64,000 nt of DNA from an uncultured Barnesiella sp. (GCA_944320995.1 CALUJQ010000001.1:170036-234035), one strand, 5' to 3'; positions 1-9,238 are shown, counted from the first letter of the stretch. The notes: generated by a model not told the origin, from the sequence alone. Numbers and translations: made by a program.

Positions 1-2
1 CC

Positions 3-965
3 GACGGTTATGACCCCAACATCAAATGGGAGGAGACGACTACATGGAATGCCGGTATCGATTTCGGTTTTTTGAACAATCGCATTACCGGGTCGCTGGA
101 TTATTATTTCCGCGAGACCAACGACTTGATCAGCCTTATCCCCGTACCGGCCGGTTCCAACCTTACCAATGAAATTTATACCAATGTGGGACGTTTGCAG
201 AATACGGGCATAGAGTTCAATATCCAGACCAAACTCATCGACCGCACGGATTTCGTGTGGGATTTGGGCATGAATGTGGCTTGGAATGCCAATAAAATAA
301 CCAAACTCAACAAGAGCGAAAGTGCCGATTACTATATTCCCGTGGGGGGTATAGGCGGAGGTACGGGCAATACGGTGCAGGCGCATAAGGTGGGGTATCC
401 GGCATACAGTTATTTGTTGTATGAACAGGTGTATGACACCGACGGCAATCCTATCGAGGGGCTTTATGCCGACCGCAACGGCGACGGTGTCATCGATGAA
501 TCGGACAAATATATCCACCATAGCCGTGACCCGAAGGTCGTTATCGGGTTCAATTCGACGGTCAACTGGAAAAATTTCGATTTCGGCATCTCGCTGCGGG
601 CCAACTTGGGAAATTATGTCTATGACAATGTTTTGTCGCAGAATTCCATATACAGCGCCATGTACAACAGTGCAGGTTTCCTGAACAACATCATGCGCCG
701 GGGAGCGAAATTCGAAACCCAGCAATATATGAGTGATTACTATCTGAGAAATGCGAGTTTCTTGCGCTGCGACAATATTTCGCTGGGATATACGTGGAAG
801 CAGTTGCTCGACAATGCTTTGAAATTGAGGGTTTACGGGGCTGTCCAGAATCCTTTTGTCATTACCCGATACAAGGGTCTCGACCCCGAGGTGTTCTCCG
901 GTATCGACAATAACGTTTACCCCCGTCCCGTAACCTATACGGTAGGAGTTGTCCTCACCTATTAA
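3..965 (+). CDS. SusC/RagA-family TonB-linked outer membrane protein, C-terminal part
   Basis: The reading frame is open from base 3, so the gene begins before the window. The visible ~320 residues are the last third of a SusC/RagA beta-barrel. They start with the PNIKWEETTTWNAGIDFGF-type strand, contain an EF-hand-like DRNGDGVIDESD turn common in this family, and end in a barrel-closing strand (YTVGVVLTY). SusC proteins import oligosaccharides or peptides across the outer membrane using TonB energy and pair with a SusD lid. A susD-like gene follows after 14 bases, which supports the call. The substrate cannot be told from this fragment. Confidence 0.95.
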   Translation, partial: DGYDPNIKWEETTTWNAGIDFGFLNNRITGSLDYYFRETNDLISLIPVPAGSNLTNEIYTNVGRLQNTGIEFNIQTKLIDRTDFVWDLGMNVAWNANKITKLNKSESADYYIPVGGIGGGTGNTVQAHKVGYPAYSYLLYEQVYDTDGNPIEGLYADRNGDGVIDESDKYIHHSRDPKVVIGFNSTVNWKNFDFGISLRANLGNYVYDNVLSQNSIYSAMYNSAGFLNNIMRRGAKFETQQYMSDYYLRNASFLRCDNISLGYTWKQLLDNALKLRVYGAVQNPFVITRYKGLDPEVFSGIDNNVYPRPVTYTVGVVLTY

Positions 966-979
966 CCTTTAAAAATGGA

Positions 980-2590
980 ATGATTATGAAATCTCGTATC
1001 TATCAATATTTGCTGGGAGGGAGTCTGGTTCTTTCGATGGCTTTTACCTCCTGTTTGGGCGACCTCGATTTGCAGCCTATCGATGATAATGTCATACAGT
1101 TGTCCGATTTTAAGGACAATCCGCAGTATTACACGCAGTTATTGGCAAAGGTCTATGCCGGATTGGCCGTGTCGGGACAGGAAGGCCCGGCGGGGCAACC
1201 CGATATACAGGGCTTCGACGAGGGGCAGGCTCAATATCTGCGGGCCTATTGGAATTTGCAGGAGTTGCCTACCGACGAGGCCGTATTGGGTTGGAACGAT
1301 GCCGGATTGCCCGAATTGAGTATGTCCACTTGGTCGTCGGCCAACGGTTTCGTGTATGTCATGTATAGCCGCATCTTTTTTCAAATCGCTCTTTGTAACG
1401 ATTTCTTACGCAACACTACTCCTGCGGCTTTGGCCGAGAACAATGTGCCCGACGATGTCGCCGCTCAGATTCAGACCTATCGGGCCGAGGCTCGGGTGTT
1501 GCGTGCGCTCTCTTACTGGCACGCCATCGATTTGTTTGGCAACGTCTCCTTCGTAACCGAGGAGAATAAGATCATGGAGGCTCCGCAACAGAAGCCGAGA
1601 GCCGAAATATACCGGTTTATTTTGGACGAACTGGACGCGGTGGAGGAGTCGATTCCTTTACAACCTCAGTATGGAAGGGTGGGGCGCGATGCCGTCGGTA
1701 TGATTCGGGCGAAATTGTATCTTAATGCCGGCGTCTATACCGGTACTCCCCAATATGCTTTGTGCGCGGCCGAGTGCGAGAAGATAATCGCCCGTCACAA
1801 TACAGGGGAGAATCACGGACTTGCCAAGACATATAAATACCTCTTCGGTGGCGATAACGATCGGTATGCCCGGGGAGGTAACGAAAACGAACTTCTTATG
1901 GTTGTGCCTTTCGATAGTGATTCTACCCGCTCCTATGGCGGTACGATGTATCTCACCGTAGGATCTTATGGAGGAAAAATATCGGCGCGGAATTATGGAT
2001 TGAACGATGCTTGGGCAGGGCCTCGCTCTACCTCTACATTAGTCCTCTCGTTCTCACCGCAGGACAATCGTTATGCTTTTTTCAGTGAAGGGACAAGTAT
2101 CAACAACACCAGTCTATCGACCTATCAAGACGGATATTCGGTGGTGAAATTTACCAATCTGCTCTCGACCGATTGGGAGAATACGGCAGGCCGGGCCGAG
2201 TCGTATCCCGATACCGATTTCCCTCTGTTCCGTTTGGCCGACGTCTATCTGATGTATGCCGAATGTGCTTACCGGGGTGCAGCCGACCGGGAGACCGGGA
2301 GGAGTTATATGAACTACCTGAGGGAGAGAGCCGGCATGCCGCTATACGGCTCGATAGAGTCGATTACGCTCGACGAGATTTTGCGGGAACGTATGCGGGA
2401 ACTTTATTGGGAAGGACATCGGCGCACCGACTTGATTCGCTTTGAGAAATTCACCTCCGGCGATTATCTGTGGCCATGGAAAGGGGGCGTATATGCCGGT
2501 AAATCGATAGATACGAAATATAACCTCTATCCGATTCCGGCCAAAGAGATTGCCGCCAATCCCGGCATACAGCAAAATTATGGCTATTAA
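980..2590 (+). CDS. SusD/RagB-family nutrient-binding outer membrane lipoprotein
   Basis: This 536-residue protein has a lipoprotein signal (hydrophobic stretch, then the lipobox AFTSC, Cys about residue 25). The body is SusD-like and alpha-helical: TPR-type segments (RAEARVLRALSYWHAIDLFGNV), a mid-protein RAEIYRFILDELD helix, and the family's C-terminal RLADVYLMYAEC...YLRERAGM...ILRERMRELYWEGHRRTDLIRF region. It ends with the usual YPIPAKEIAANP motif. SusD proteins sit on the cell surface as the lid of a SusC transporter and bind the glycan. ATG at 980 or 986 could start it, and both keep the signal intact. It overlaps the longest frame of the next gene, but not that gene's likely start. Confidence 0.96.
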   Translation: MIMKSRIYQYLLGGSLVLSMAFTSCLGDLDLQPIDDNVIQLSDFKDNPQYYTQLLAKVYAGLAVSGQEGPAGQPDIQGFDEGQAQYLRAYWNLQELPTDEAVLGWNDAGLPELSMSTWSSANGFVYVMYSRIFFQIALCNDFLRNTTPAALAENNVPDDVAAQIQTYRAEARVLRALSYWHAIDLFGNVSFVTEENKIMEAPQQKPRAEIYRFILDELDAVEESIPLQPQYGRVGRDAVGMIRAKLYLNAGVYTGTPQYALCAAECEKIIARHNTGENHGLAKTYKYLFGGDNDRYARGGNENELLMVVPFDSDSTRSYGGTMYLTVGSYGGKISARNYGLNDAWAGPRSTSTLVLSFSPQDNRYAFFSEGTSINNTSLSTYQDGYSVVKFTNLLSTDWENTAGRAESYPDTDFPLFRLADVYLMYAECAYRGAADRETGRSYMNYLRERAGMPLYGSIESITLDEILRERMRELYWEGHRRTDLIRFEKFTSGDYLWPWKGGVYAGKSIDTKYNLYPIPAKEIAANPGIQQNYGY

Positions 2591-2609
2591 CCGTAAAAAC
2601 GACACCATT

Positions 2610-3383
2610 ATGAAATCTGCTTTAATAAAAATATCGGTATGTATGGGCTTGTTGGCGCTGTTGGCTTGTAACGACACCGATACACCCAAATATGAATTAC
2701 AGGCCGTCCCCGAATTGGCCCCCCTCACACAGCCGGCTTTGGTGCTGAACCAATCGGCCTCGGGCTTTATTGCCGAAACTTTTTCGTGGTCGCCCGGCGA
2801 TTACGGCTTTTCGGCGGCTCCGGTTTATGTGTTGGAAATTGACAATCTGAAAGATTTTCCCGACCCTATACAATTGGCTGAATCGAATACCGATTATGTC
2901 TCGATAATGGTGGCCCGGCTCAATATGGCTACGCTTATTCTCGGCGGAGAGCCGGGAGAGCCCTGCAACTTGTACCTTCGGGTTGTAGCTAAATTGACGG
3001 CTGACCACACTGTGGCCTCGTCGCCACGCGATATTACCGTGACAGCCTATAACGAGCCGGTCGTTTACCCCAAATTGTACCTGCCCGGCAATTATCAAGG
3101 TTGGGATATAGCAGCGGCTCCTGTATTGCAGTCTTATCGAATGAACAATAGGTATGAGGGTTACGTTAATTTTGTGGTCAGCGGAGACCCGAATGCCGCA
3201 GTAGAGTTCAAAGTAACCACTTTGCCCGACTGGGGACAGGGCGATAAATATGGCGATGGAGGCCCCGGGCGGTTGAAACTCGATGGCGAGAATATCTCAT
3301 ATTCTCCACAAGGATACTATCTCATGCAGGTCGATTTGGATAAATTAACCTATACATTGACTCCTGCCGAGCCTGTCCCGTGA
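2610..3383 (+). CDS. SusE-like surface glycan-binding lipoprotein
   Basis: The likely start is ATG 2610, because the residues that follow form a lipoprotein signal (MKSALIKISVCMGLLALLAC). That gives 257 residues; a longer frame from 2550 would bury the signal. After the lipobox Cys comes a SusE N-terminal-like Ig domain (QAVPELAPLTQPALVLNQ, FSWSPGDYG, YVLEIDN). A C-terminal starch-binding-type domain follows (LYLPGNYQGWDIAAAPVL, VEFKVTTLPDWGQGDKYGDG). SusE/SusF proteins are surface glycan-capture lipoproteins. The gene lies 19 bases after susD and closes the operon. No glycoside hydrolase follows, so the substrate is unknown. Confidence 0.85.
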   Translation: MKSALIKISVCMGLLALLACNDTDTPKYELQAVPELAPLTQPALVLNQSASGFIAETFSWSPGDYGFSAAPVYVLEIDNLKDFPDPIQLAESNTDYVSIMVARLNMATLILGGEPGEPCNLYLRVVAKLTADHTVASSPRDITVTAYNEPVVYPKLYLPGNYQGWDIAAAPVLQSYRMNNRYEGYVNFVVSGDPNAAVEFKVTTLPDWGQGDKYGDGGPGRLKLDGENISYSPQGYYLMQVDLDKLTYTLTPAEPVP

Positions 3384-3435
3384 ACCCTTTGCACCGTGAG
3401 GTGTTTTCTATATATACTGTGTTATGTGTGTGATG

Positions 3436-3481
3436 GCGGAGGAACCGTGGCTTCGAATGGCTGCGATTCCCCCGCTTTTTT
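3436..3481 (+). terminator. Rho-independent terminator after the SusCDE operon
   Basis: GCGGAGGAA (3436-3444) pairs with TTCCCCCGC (3467-3475) with one mismatch. A run of six T follows directly. It lies 53 bases after the SusE-like gene. Confidence 0.65.
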
Positions 3482-3524
3482 CAAATTGTTCGTCCCGGTA
3501 TGCTGCCCGAGTGGATAAGTTGTG

Positions 3525-3532
3525 TAACTTTG
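3525..3532 (+). promoter_or_regulatory. Bacteroidetes -7 element for mntP
   Basis: TAACTTTG matches TAnnTTTG. It is 26 bases upstream of the GTG start of mntP, giving a leader of roughly 20 bases. No convincing -33 TTTG is seen at the usual spacing. Confidence 0.5.
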
Positions 3533-3558
3533 TGTCCAAACAATAATCAATATAGCTT

Positions 3559-4125
3559 GTGTCTTTATTCGCTCTTTTTGTTTTGGCGGTGGGGCTGTGC
3601 ATGGACAGCTTCGCCGTATCGTTGACCTCGGGAGTTCTTTTGAAACCTTTCGTTTTGTCGCGTGTCTTGAAAATAGCTGCGTTTATGGCTGTTTTCCAAG
3701 GGGGTATGCCTCTTATCGGGTGGTTTCTGGGAATCGGGTTCAAAAGTTATATCGAGGCGTATGACCATTGGGTAGCTTTCGGGGTATTGCTTTTCTTGGG
3801 AATCAAGATGATTTGGGAAGGGTGGCCTCGCAAAAACGAGGAAGAACCGTGTTGTATGGATCCCTCCGATACGCGCACGCTTATCGGCCTGTCGCTGGCT
3901 ACGAGCATCGACGCGCTGGCCGTGGGTATTTCGTTTGCTTTCCTCAATATGTCGATGGTCGTTCCTACGATAGTCATTGCCGGGGTCACATTTGTATTTT
4001 CGATTGCTGGACTTTATGTCGGACGTCAATTCGGCCGCCATATACACCACTATGCCGAGGTGCTGGGAGGCATTATTTTGATAGGCCTCGGAGTGAAAAT
4101 TTTATTGGAACATCTCTATTTTTAA
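3559..4125 (+). CDS. mntP: Manganese efflux pump MntP
   Basis: This 188-residue polytopic membrane protein is the usual length for the MntP (formerly YebN, DUF204) family, which exports Mn2+ from the cytoplasm. Visible hallmarks are the two inverted halves with acidic membrane motifs: AVGLCMDSFAVSLTSG near residue 10 and LSLATSIDALAVGISF near residue 114. A conserved GIKMIWEGW lies in the middle and GGIILIGLGVKIL in the last helix. The start is GTG at 3559; there is no in-frame ATG nearby and the first helix begins at once. apbE follows after 6 bases. No yybP-ykoY riboswitch is recognisable upstream. Confidence 0.93.
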   Translation: MSLFALFVLAVGLCMDSFAVSLTSGVLLKPFVLSRVLKIAAFMAVFQGGMPLIGWFLGIGFKSYIEAYDHWVAFGVLLFLGIKMIWEGWPRKNEEEPCCMDPSDTRTLIGLSLATSIDALAVGISFAFLNMSMVVPTIVIAGVTFVFSIAGLYVGRQFGRHIHHYAEVLGGIILIGLGVKILLEHLYF

Positions 4126-4131
4126 CCGGTT

Positions 4132-5157
4132 ATGGATAGACGATATGCACGTTCGTGGGGCGCGATAGTCTTGTTTTTGGTTGTCTTCTTGACAATCGGC
4201 CTGTTTCGCCGCTGTGGGAACAGCCGTTACCAATATGACGAAGGGGTCATATTCGGCACTTTTTATCATATCACTTATCGGTCGTCCGAGTCGCTGGCCG
4301 AGGAGATCAAGCAACAGTTGTTGCGCTTCGATGCCTCTCTTTCCCCGTTCAACGATACCTCGCTCATCTCGCGGGTCAACCGTAACGAAGCGGTGGAGAC
4401 CGACCCGTGGTTCCGCCATGTGTTTACGGCAGCGCAACAAATTTACGCTCGTACGGGCGGAGCCTTCGATCCTACGGTGTCGCCTTTGGTCAATGCATGG
4501 GGATTCGGATTCAAAAAAGGGACATTCCCCGATTCGGTACAGATAGAGAGTCTGCTCACCCATGTGGGGATGGATAAACTTTCGCTCGATGCCCACCGGG
4601 TGGTCAAAAGCGATTCGCTGGTGACCCTCAATTTCTCGGCTATTGCCAAAGGGTATGCTTGCGATGTGATTGGAGAGTTGCTTTCCGACCGTGGTATCGA
4701 TGACTTTATGGTGGAGATTGGCGGTGAGGTTGTGGCCCGGGGGAAAAATCCCGAGGGGAAAGCGTGGCGGGTAGGGGTGAACCGCCCTACGATTGCCGAC
4801 GGTGAGGCCGGAACGATCGAAGAGGTGTTGCAGATAACCGATGCCGGGCTGGCGACTTCGGGAAATTACCGCAACTACCGCATCGTTGACGGCAAGCGTA
4901 TTGCCCACACGATAGATCCCGTGACAGGCTATCCCGTGCAACACTCCCTGTTGAGCGCTACGGTGTTGGCTCCCGATTGTATGACCGCCGATGCCTATGC
5001 CACGGCCTTTATGGTGATGGGGCTCGATCGCAGCCGGGCGTTGGTCGATTCGTTGCCGGGCATCGAGGCTCTCTTTCTCTACCAGCATGCTACCGATACG
5101 GCCCGTATCGATTGCTGGGTGACTCCCGGCTTGCAGAAACTGATGTTGAAAAAGTAA
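4132..5157 (+). CDS. apbE: FAD:protein FMN transferase (ApbE)
   Basis: A 341-residue ApbE-family protein. It attaches FMN covalently to Thr or Ser of target proteins such as NqrB/NqrC and RnfG, outside the inner membrane. The N-terminus has one hydrophobic segment (about residues 11-25) ending near a Cys at 28, so it may be a membrane anchor or lipoprotein. Family signatures seen include FGTFYHITYR, FDASLSPFNDTSLISRVN, GGAFDPTVSPLVNAWGFG, LNFSAIAKGYACDVIGELL, VEIGGEVVARG, ATSGNYRNYR, HTIDPVTGYPVQ and the C-terminal metal-site region MTADAYATAFMVMG. It is probably cotranscribed with mntP (6-base gap) and with the DUF1648 gene after it. Confidence 0.93.
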   Translation: MDRRYARSWGAIVLFLVVFLTIGLFRRCGNSRYQYDEGVIFGTFYHITYRSSESLAEEIKQQLLRFDASLSPFNDTSLISRVNRNEAVETDPWFRHVFTAAQQIYARTGGAFDPTVSPLVNAWGFGFKKGTFPDSVQIESLLTHVGMDKLSLDAHRVVKSDSLVTLNFSAIAKGYACDVIGELLSDRGIDDFMVEIGGEVVARGKNPEGKAWRVGVNRPTIADGEAGTIEEVLQITDAGLATSGNYRNYRIVDGKRIAHTIDPVTGYPVQHSLLSATVLAPDCMTADAYATAFMVMGLDRSRALVDSLPGIEALFLYQHATDTARIDCWVTPGLQKLMLKK

Positions 5158-5184
5158 GATAACCCGGATAATAAACGATTGACC

Positions 5185-5625
5185 ATGAAACAATTCTGGA
5201 GAGAAACACCGGCATGGCTTTTCCTCTTGGCTACTTTTGGAGTAGCGTTGTGGATACAGTTTGACGGCCAGGAAGAGATTCCTTTGCATTTCGATGTTCG
5301 GGGTGAGGTTGATAGGCGGGGCGATACATGGACGGCCCTCCTGTTGCCCGCGATAGCCTTGGTGCTGTATGGGTTGCTCACTTGGGTGCAGCGTCACCCC
5401 CGGCGTTGTAACTATCCGGTCGAGATAACCGACGAGAACCGGGAGCAGGCCTATCGCCAGATGTCGCGCATCGTCTATCGCATCAAGGTTCTGGTCATGG
5501 CTCTTTTCCTCTACCTCACGTTGGGCGTGGCCCAGTTGGAGGAGATTAGTCCCTTCCTGATTCTGGCTATTGCTCTGGCCGTCCCCTTTATTATCGTCAC
5601 TGGCTGGTCGCAGATGGAAACGTAA
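5185..5625 (+). CDS. DUF1648-type membrane protein
   Basis: A small membrane protein of 146 residues from ATG 5185 (a TTG two codons earlier is less likely). It has hydrophobic helices at about residues 11-25, 50-65, 93-112 and 119-137. The segment IPLHFDVRGEVDRRGDTW is the diagnostic DUF1648 motif, normally IPxHFxxxGxxD. DUF1648 proteins are related to the SdpI family of membrane proteins; the function in Bacteroidetes is unknown. It is 27 bases after apbE. Its last 29 bases overlap the 3' end of the converging SGNH gene on the other strand. Confidence 0.75.
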   Translation: MKQFWRETPAWLFLLATFGVALWIQFDGQEEIPLHFDVRGEVDRRGDTWTALLLPAIALVLYGLLTWVQRHPRRCNYPVEITDENREQAYRQMSRIVYRIKVLVMALFLYLTLGVAQLEEISPFLILAIALAVPFIIVTGWSQMET

Positions 5626-6502
5626 AAATAGATTGTCGAGAAGGAGGGTATTTCCTGACGAAATTCTGTAATCCTATTTCCTTAATTTCATGGCTTATGC
5701 GACGAGCTCCATGTATATTTAGGTGATTAATATCAGCCATGCAACTGTCTGGGAAATTAATTTCGGTCATATCGCAAAAAGGGATATGAGAATATTCTTT
5801 ATGATAGATTTTATAGAAATTGGAGGTATCATAAAATTTATCAGCTTGGTACATGGGCGGAGAGAATAGTATGACTTGAATATTATGATCGGCACAAAGA
5901 CTTAATATTTTATTTAAGTATTTTAACTCGACTTTATTTCCATAAAAGGTTTTATCGGGAGTTTTTTTATTTTGTTTTTCGATAACGGTTTCAATATGAT
6001 TACCGTAAAGCATTCCCGAAGAACCAAAACTTTGAAATGATATATCAGTATAAGTTACAGACCGTAATACTCCTTGCATGAAATAAGGGAAGGAAAATAG
6101 TTTGAACTCTTCTTTTGAAAAGAATGGATAATATTTCCCCAGCGTATGATTTACTGTTTCTGGAGAAAAATCTGTTTTGTCAGCATTTTTATCTGTCTTT
6201 AATGGAGTGAATATGAGAAGTAAGGTATCTATCTGGTTTGGAGAATTAAGGACTCGTTTTAATTTTAGATAGTTAGGTAAATATCCTTCTCCCCATCTAC
6301 ATAAATTATAGGTGTTGCCTATAATAGTATCACTTATACAAAATTGCCCTTGAGAATCACCTAAAACTAAGATGTTTTTATTTGGCTCTATTTCAAATGA
6401 TACTTTATTGGATAGATAAATGAATCTAATAATGAAAATAGAATAAATGCCAATGAAGATTCCCCAAAATAATAATATTCGGATTAAAAATTTTTTCATC
6501 AT
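5597..6502 (-). CDS. Single-pass SGNH-like acyltransferase partner protein
   Basis: The start is taken at ATG 6502 (or 6499), 8 bases after the MBOAT gene ends, giving about 301 residues; a longer frame runs into that gene. An N-terminal membrane helix (about residues 4-26) is followed by an extracytoplasmic domain. That domain begins NILVLGDSQGQFCISD, which is the GDS block of SGNH hydrolases. The C-terminal DINHLNIHGARRIS supplies the Asp-x-x-His of that fold. Proteins of this layout next to an MBOAT gene (DltD-, AlgJ- or PatB-like) pass acyl groups to cell-surface sugars or polymers. The gene is clearly AT-rich beside its neighbours. Confidence 0.75.
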   Translation of the reverse strand: MMKKFLIRILLFWGIFIGIYSIFIIRFIYLSNKVSFEIEPNKNILVLGDSQGQFCISDTIIGNTYNLCRWGEGYLPNYLKLKRVLNSPNQIDTLLLIFTPLKTDKNADKTDFSPETVNHTLGKYYPFFSKEEFKLFSFPYFMQGVLRSVTYTDISFQSFGSSGMLYGNHIETVIEKQNKKTPDKTFYGNKVELKYLNKILSLCADHNIQVILFSPPMYQADKFYDTSNFYKIYHKEYSHIPFCDMTEINFPDSCMADINHLNIHGARRISHEIKEIGLQNFVRKYPPSRQSIFTFPSATSQ

Positions 6503-6510
6503 TAGACTGT

Positions 6511-7950
6511 TTAGAATTGAAAATAAATGAAGTCGGCTTGCATTCCCGATATGTGAATAATTAAACAAATAAGAATTATATAAAGGGCCCATCTAATTAG
6601 CCGGAACCTCAATAAGCCATTACCAGTTATTTGTAATCCATGTTGTTTTTCTCGTTGGAACCATTCTACACACAGTAAAATCACTATTCCCAATGCTGCT
6701 TTTTTATGTATTTCGGGAAGAGCCCATTGCCAGGTTGCAATCATATTATATATATAATGCCAAGCATCTCCTACATTGTCTGCTCGGAAAATAATCCACC
6801 CGAAAACAACCAATAAAAAAGTCAATATCATTTGGCATGACTCTTTGAGGGAAGGAAAATACTTCCCTTCGGCTACAATACCTAAATATTTTCTATTTTC
6901 CCCGCTTAACAGCAAAGGGAGAAACAATGTGGCATGATATGCTCCCCAAGTGATAAAAGTCCAATTTGCACCATGCCAAAAGCCACTGACGAGGAATATA
7001 ATAAATGTATTTCTCACACTTTTCCACTTCCCTTCTCTGCTGCCTCCTAAAGGTATATAGATATAATCTCTAAACCATGTGGTAAGTGAAATGTGCCATC
7101 TTCTCCAGAATTCGGCAATATCTCGTGAAAAATAGGGGAAATTGAAGTTTCGCATTAAAGAGAAGCCAAAAAGTCGGGCTGTTCCAATGGCGATGTCCGA
7201 GTATCCTGAAAAATCACCATAGATTTGGAATGTAAAAAATAAGGCTCCAAAAAATAAAGTGGGACCATCACATGCGGTGTAATCGGCAAACACACGATTT
7301 ACATATAATGCACAATTATCGGCAACAACCATCTTTTTAAATAATCCCCATAAAATTTGTCTTAGGCCATCGACGGCTTTGGTATAATCGAATTGCCGTG
7401 ATTTATAGAATTGCGGTAATAGATTGGTCGCTCGTTCAATAGGTCCGGCTACTAATTGCGGGAAAAAACTGATAAATGCAAAGAATGCAACAATATCGTG
7501 TGTGGGATCAAGTTTTTTTCTATAAATATCGATTGTATAACTTAATGCTTGGAAGGTATAAAAACTTATTCCTACTGGTAGTAGTATATCCAAAGTAACC
7601 CAATCTAATTGTATTCCAAAGGCTTGAAATAATAGCTCTAAGTTTTCTTTAAAGAAATTGTAATATTTAAAGATACCGAGGATCAATAGATTGATAATTA
7701 TACTGGATGCACATATCCATCTACTTCTTTTTTTATTATCGGTATATTTTTCGATGTATAATCCGCTGAAAAAACTGTAAATTGTTGTAAAAGCGATTAA
7801 GATAAGAAATCTCCAATCCCACCAGCCGTAAAAAATATAGCTAACAACAACAATAAAGAAGTTTTGCCATTTTAAAGATTTGAAAACGAACCAATATAGT
7901 AAAAAAACGGTAGGTAAGAAAATTAAAAATTCAAACGAGTTGAATAACAC
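6511..7950 (-). CDS. MBOAT-family membrane O-acyltransferase (AlgI/DltB-like)
   Basis: A 479-residue multi-spanning protein beginning LFNSFEFLIFLP, the conserved opening of bacterial AlgI-type MBOATs. Hallmarks follow in order: YGWWDWRF, LPVGISFYTFQALSYTIDIYR, FISFFPQLVAGPIERA, YGDFSGYSDIAIGTARLFG, NFPYFSRDIAEFWRRWHISL, RDYIYIPLGG and VSGFWHGANWTFITWGAYH, whose His is the presumed active-site residue. The family moves acyl groups across the inner membrane onto surface polysaccharide, peptidoglycan or teichoic acid. The start codon is GTG at 7950, chosen because the conserved N-terminus begins there. It forms an operon with the SGNH gene. AT-rich composition suggests transfer. Confidence 0.93.
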   Translation of the reverse strand: MLFNSFEFLIFLPTVFLLYWFVFKSLKWQNFFIVVVSYIFYGWWDWRFLILIAFTTIYSFFSGLYIEKYTDNKKRSRWICASSIIINLLILGIFKYYNFFKENLELLFQAFGIQLDWVTLDILLPVGISFYTFQALSYTIDIYRKKLDPTHDIVAFFAFISFFPQLVAGPIERATNLLPQFYKSRQFDYTKAVDGLRQILWGLFKKMVVADNCALYVNRVFADYTACDGPTLFFGALFFTFQIYGDFSGYSDIAIGTARLFGFSLMRNFNFPYFSRDIAEFWRRWHISLTTWFRDYIYIPLGGSREGKWKSVRNTFIIFLVSGFWHGANWTFITWGAYHATLFLPLLLSGENRKYLGIVAEGKYFPSLKESCQMILTFLLVVFGWIIFRADNVGDAWHYIYNMIATWQWALPEIHKKAALGIVILLCVEWFQREKQHGLQITGNGLLRFRLIRWALYIILICLIIHISGMQADFIYFQF

Positions 7951-8136
7951 ATTGATCCTTTTTTGAGTCTCCTAATTCCCAATGGAGACATTTTACAAAA
8001 AGAAGTGAGGGAATTATCCTTTTATTTTTCTAATAAGTTGGAATCTTTTCTTCAACAAATACAAATAAAAGAAGGTAGAAAAATAAAATTTCACTTCTTA
8101 TGAAATATTAAGTTTCCCAAAAACGGTGCAAAGTTA
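7951..8136 (-). promoter_or_regulatory. Leader and -7 element of the MBOAT operon
   Basis: On the minus strand the -7 element TAACTTTG lies at 8136-8129, which predicts an untranslated leader of about 170 bases. The leader is AT-rich. A hairpin with 6-bp arms (GTCTCC 7967-7972 and GGAGAC 7984-7989) sits 16 bases before the start codon. Nothing else is recognised here. Confidence 0.45.
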
Positions 8137-8191
8137 TAAAATATAATATTATAGAAATAAAATGTATGGCTTAATTTTATACACACATTTT

Positions 8192-9238
8192 TCAATGATG
8201 CAGCGAGAGGGTAATCTCGCCGCTGAGGGAGCAATTCATGTTTTCCTTGACTACTTTGGCCGGATAATCGTGGCCGAAGAGGAACATCAGTTTGGTGAGT
8301 GCGGCTTCGGTGGTACTGTCGTACCCGCTTACTACGCCGGCATTTTCGAGTTTGCTGCCCGTGCCGTATCGGTTCATCTGCACGGTTCCTCCCATACATT
8401 GACTTACGTTGACGATGACAATTCCTTTGTCAACAGCCTCTTTGAGCAGGTCGAGAAACCATTGTTTTACCGGAGCGTTGCCCGAGCCGAAGGTTTCCAG
8501 TACGACTCCTTTCAATCCCGGGATATTCAGAATCGAGCGTACGGTTTGCTCCGATATACCGGGGAATAGTTTCAGCACCACAATGTTGGTATTCATGAGA
8601 TAATGTGGGCGCAACGGTTTTCGGGTGGTATGGGTAATTTGATTTTCGTCGTAATGGATATGTACGCCCACTTGTGCCAGAGGAGGATAGTTGGTCGATA
8701 CAAAGGCATGGAAACTCTCGGCGCTTATTTTGGTCGTGCGGTTTCCTCGTAACAGGTTGTTGCCGAAGAAGATGCAAACTTCGGGGACCAGAGGGTCTCC
8801 ATTGATGTTTTTGGCCGCGGCGATTTCGATGGCTGTAATCAGGTTTTCTTTTCCATCGGTACGGAGCATGCCTATGGGGAGTTGTGAGCCGGTGAGAATA
8901 ACGGGTTTGTTGAGATTTTCGAGCATGAAACTGAGCGCCGAAGCCGTGTAGGACATTGTGTCGGTACCGTGCAGAACGACAAATCCGTCGAAAAGGTCAT
9001 AGTTGTCGGCAATGATGTGTACCAGTTTTATCCATGAATCGGGTTCTATTTCAGAGGAGTCGATCGGCGGCTCGAATTGTACGGTCGAGATGGAGAATCC
9101 GAGCTGTCGCAGTTCGGGAACTTTATCGAGGAGGTGGTGGAAATTGAATGGTTCGAGGCTTCCCGTCTTGCTGTTTTCCACCATTCCGATGGTTCCACCG
9201 GTGTAGATGATAAGAACCGATGTTATATTTTCTAGCAT
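8192..9238 (-). CDS. ansA: Type I L-asparaginase, cytoplasmic
   Basis: Hydrolyses asparagine to aspartate and ammonia. The start is taken at ATG 9238 (348 residues), where the family homology begins (MLENITSVLIIYTGGTIGM); an upstream extension of 33 codons looks unrelated. Both catalytic blocks are present: YTGGTIGM with the first Thr nucleophile at about residue 15, and FVVLHGTDTMSYTASALSFML with Thr-Asp. The Lys of RTDGKENL is also present. There is no signal peptide, which fits the low-affinity cytoplasmic type I enzyme. It is probably a single-gene unit. Confidence 0.93.
   Translation of the reverse strand: MLENITSVLIIYTGGTIGMVENSKTGSLEPFNFHHLLDKVPELRQLGFSISTVQFEPPIDSSEIEPDSWIKLVHIIADNYDLFDGFVVLHGTDTMSYTASALSFMLENLNKPVILTGSQLPIGMLRTDGKENLITAIEIAAAKNINGDPLVPEVCIFFGNNLLRGNRTTKISAESFHAFVSTNYPPLAQVGVHIHYDENQITHTTRKPLRPHYLMNTNIVVLKLFPGISEQTVRSILNIPGLKGVVLETFGSGNAPVKQWFLDLLKEAVDKGIVIVNVSQCMGGTVQMNRYGTGSKLENAGVVSGYDSTTEAALTKLMFLFGHDYPAKVVKENMNCSLSGEITLSLHH

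Noticed and set aside
3384..3558. yybP-ykoY manganese riboswitch upstream of mntP
   Set aside because: The gap holds a terminator-like hairpin and a -7 element about 26 bases before the start, leaving no room for the riboswitch.
4102..5397. 431-codon minus-strand frame opposite apbE
   Set aside because: Crosses two real plus-strand genes and their intergenic gap; no protein features.
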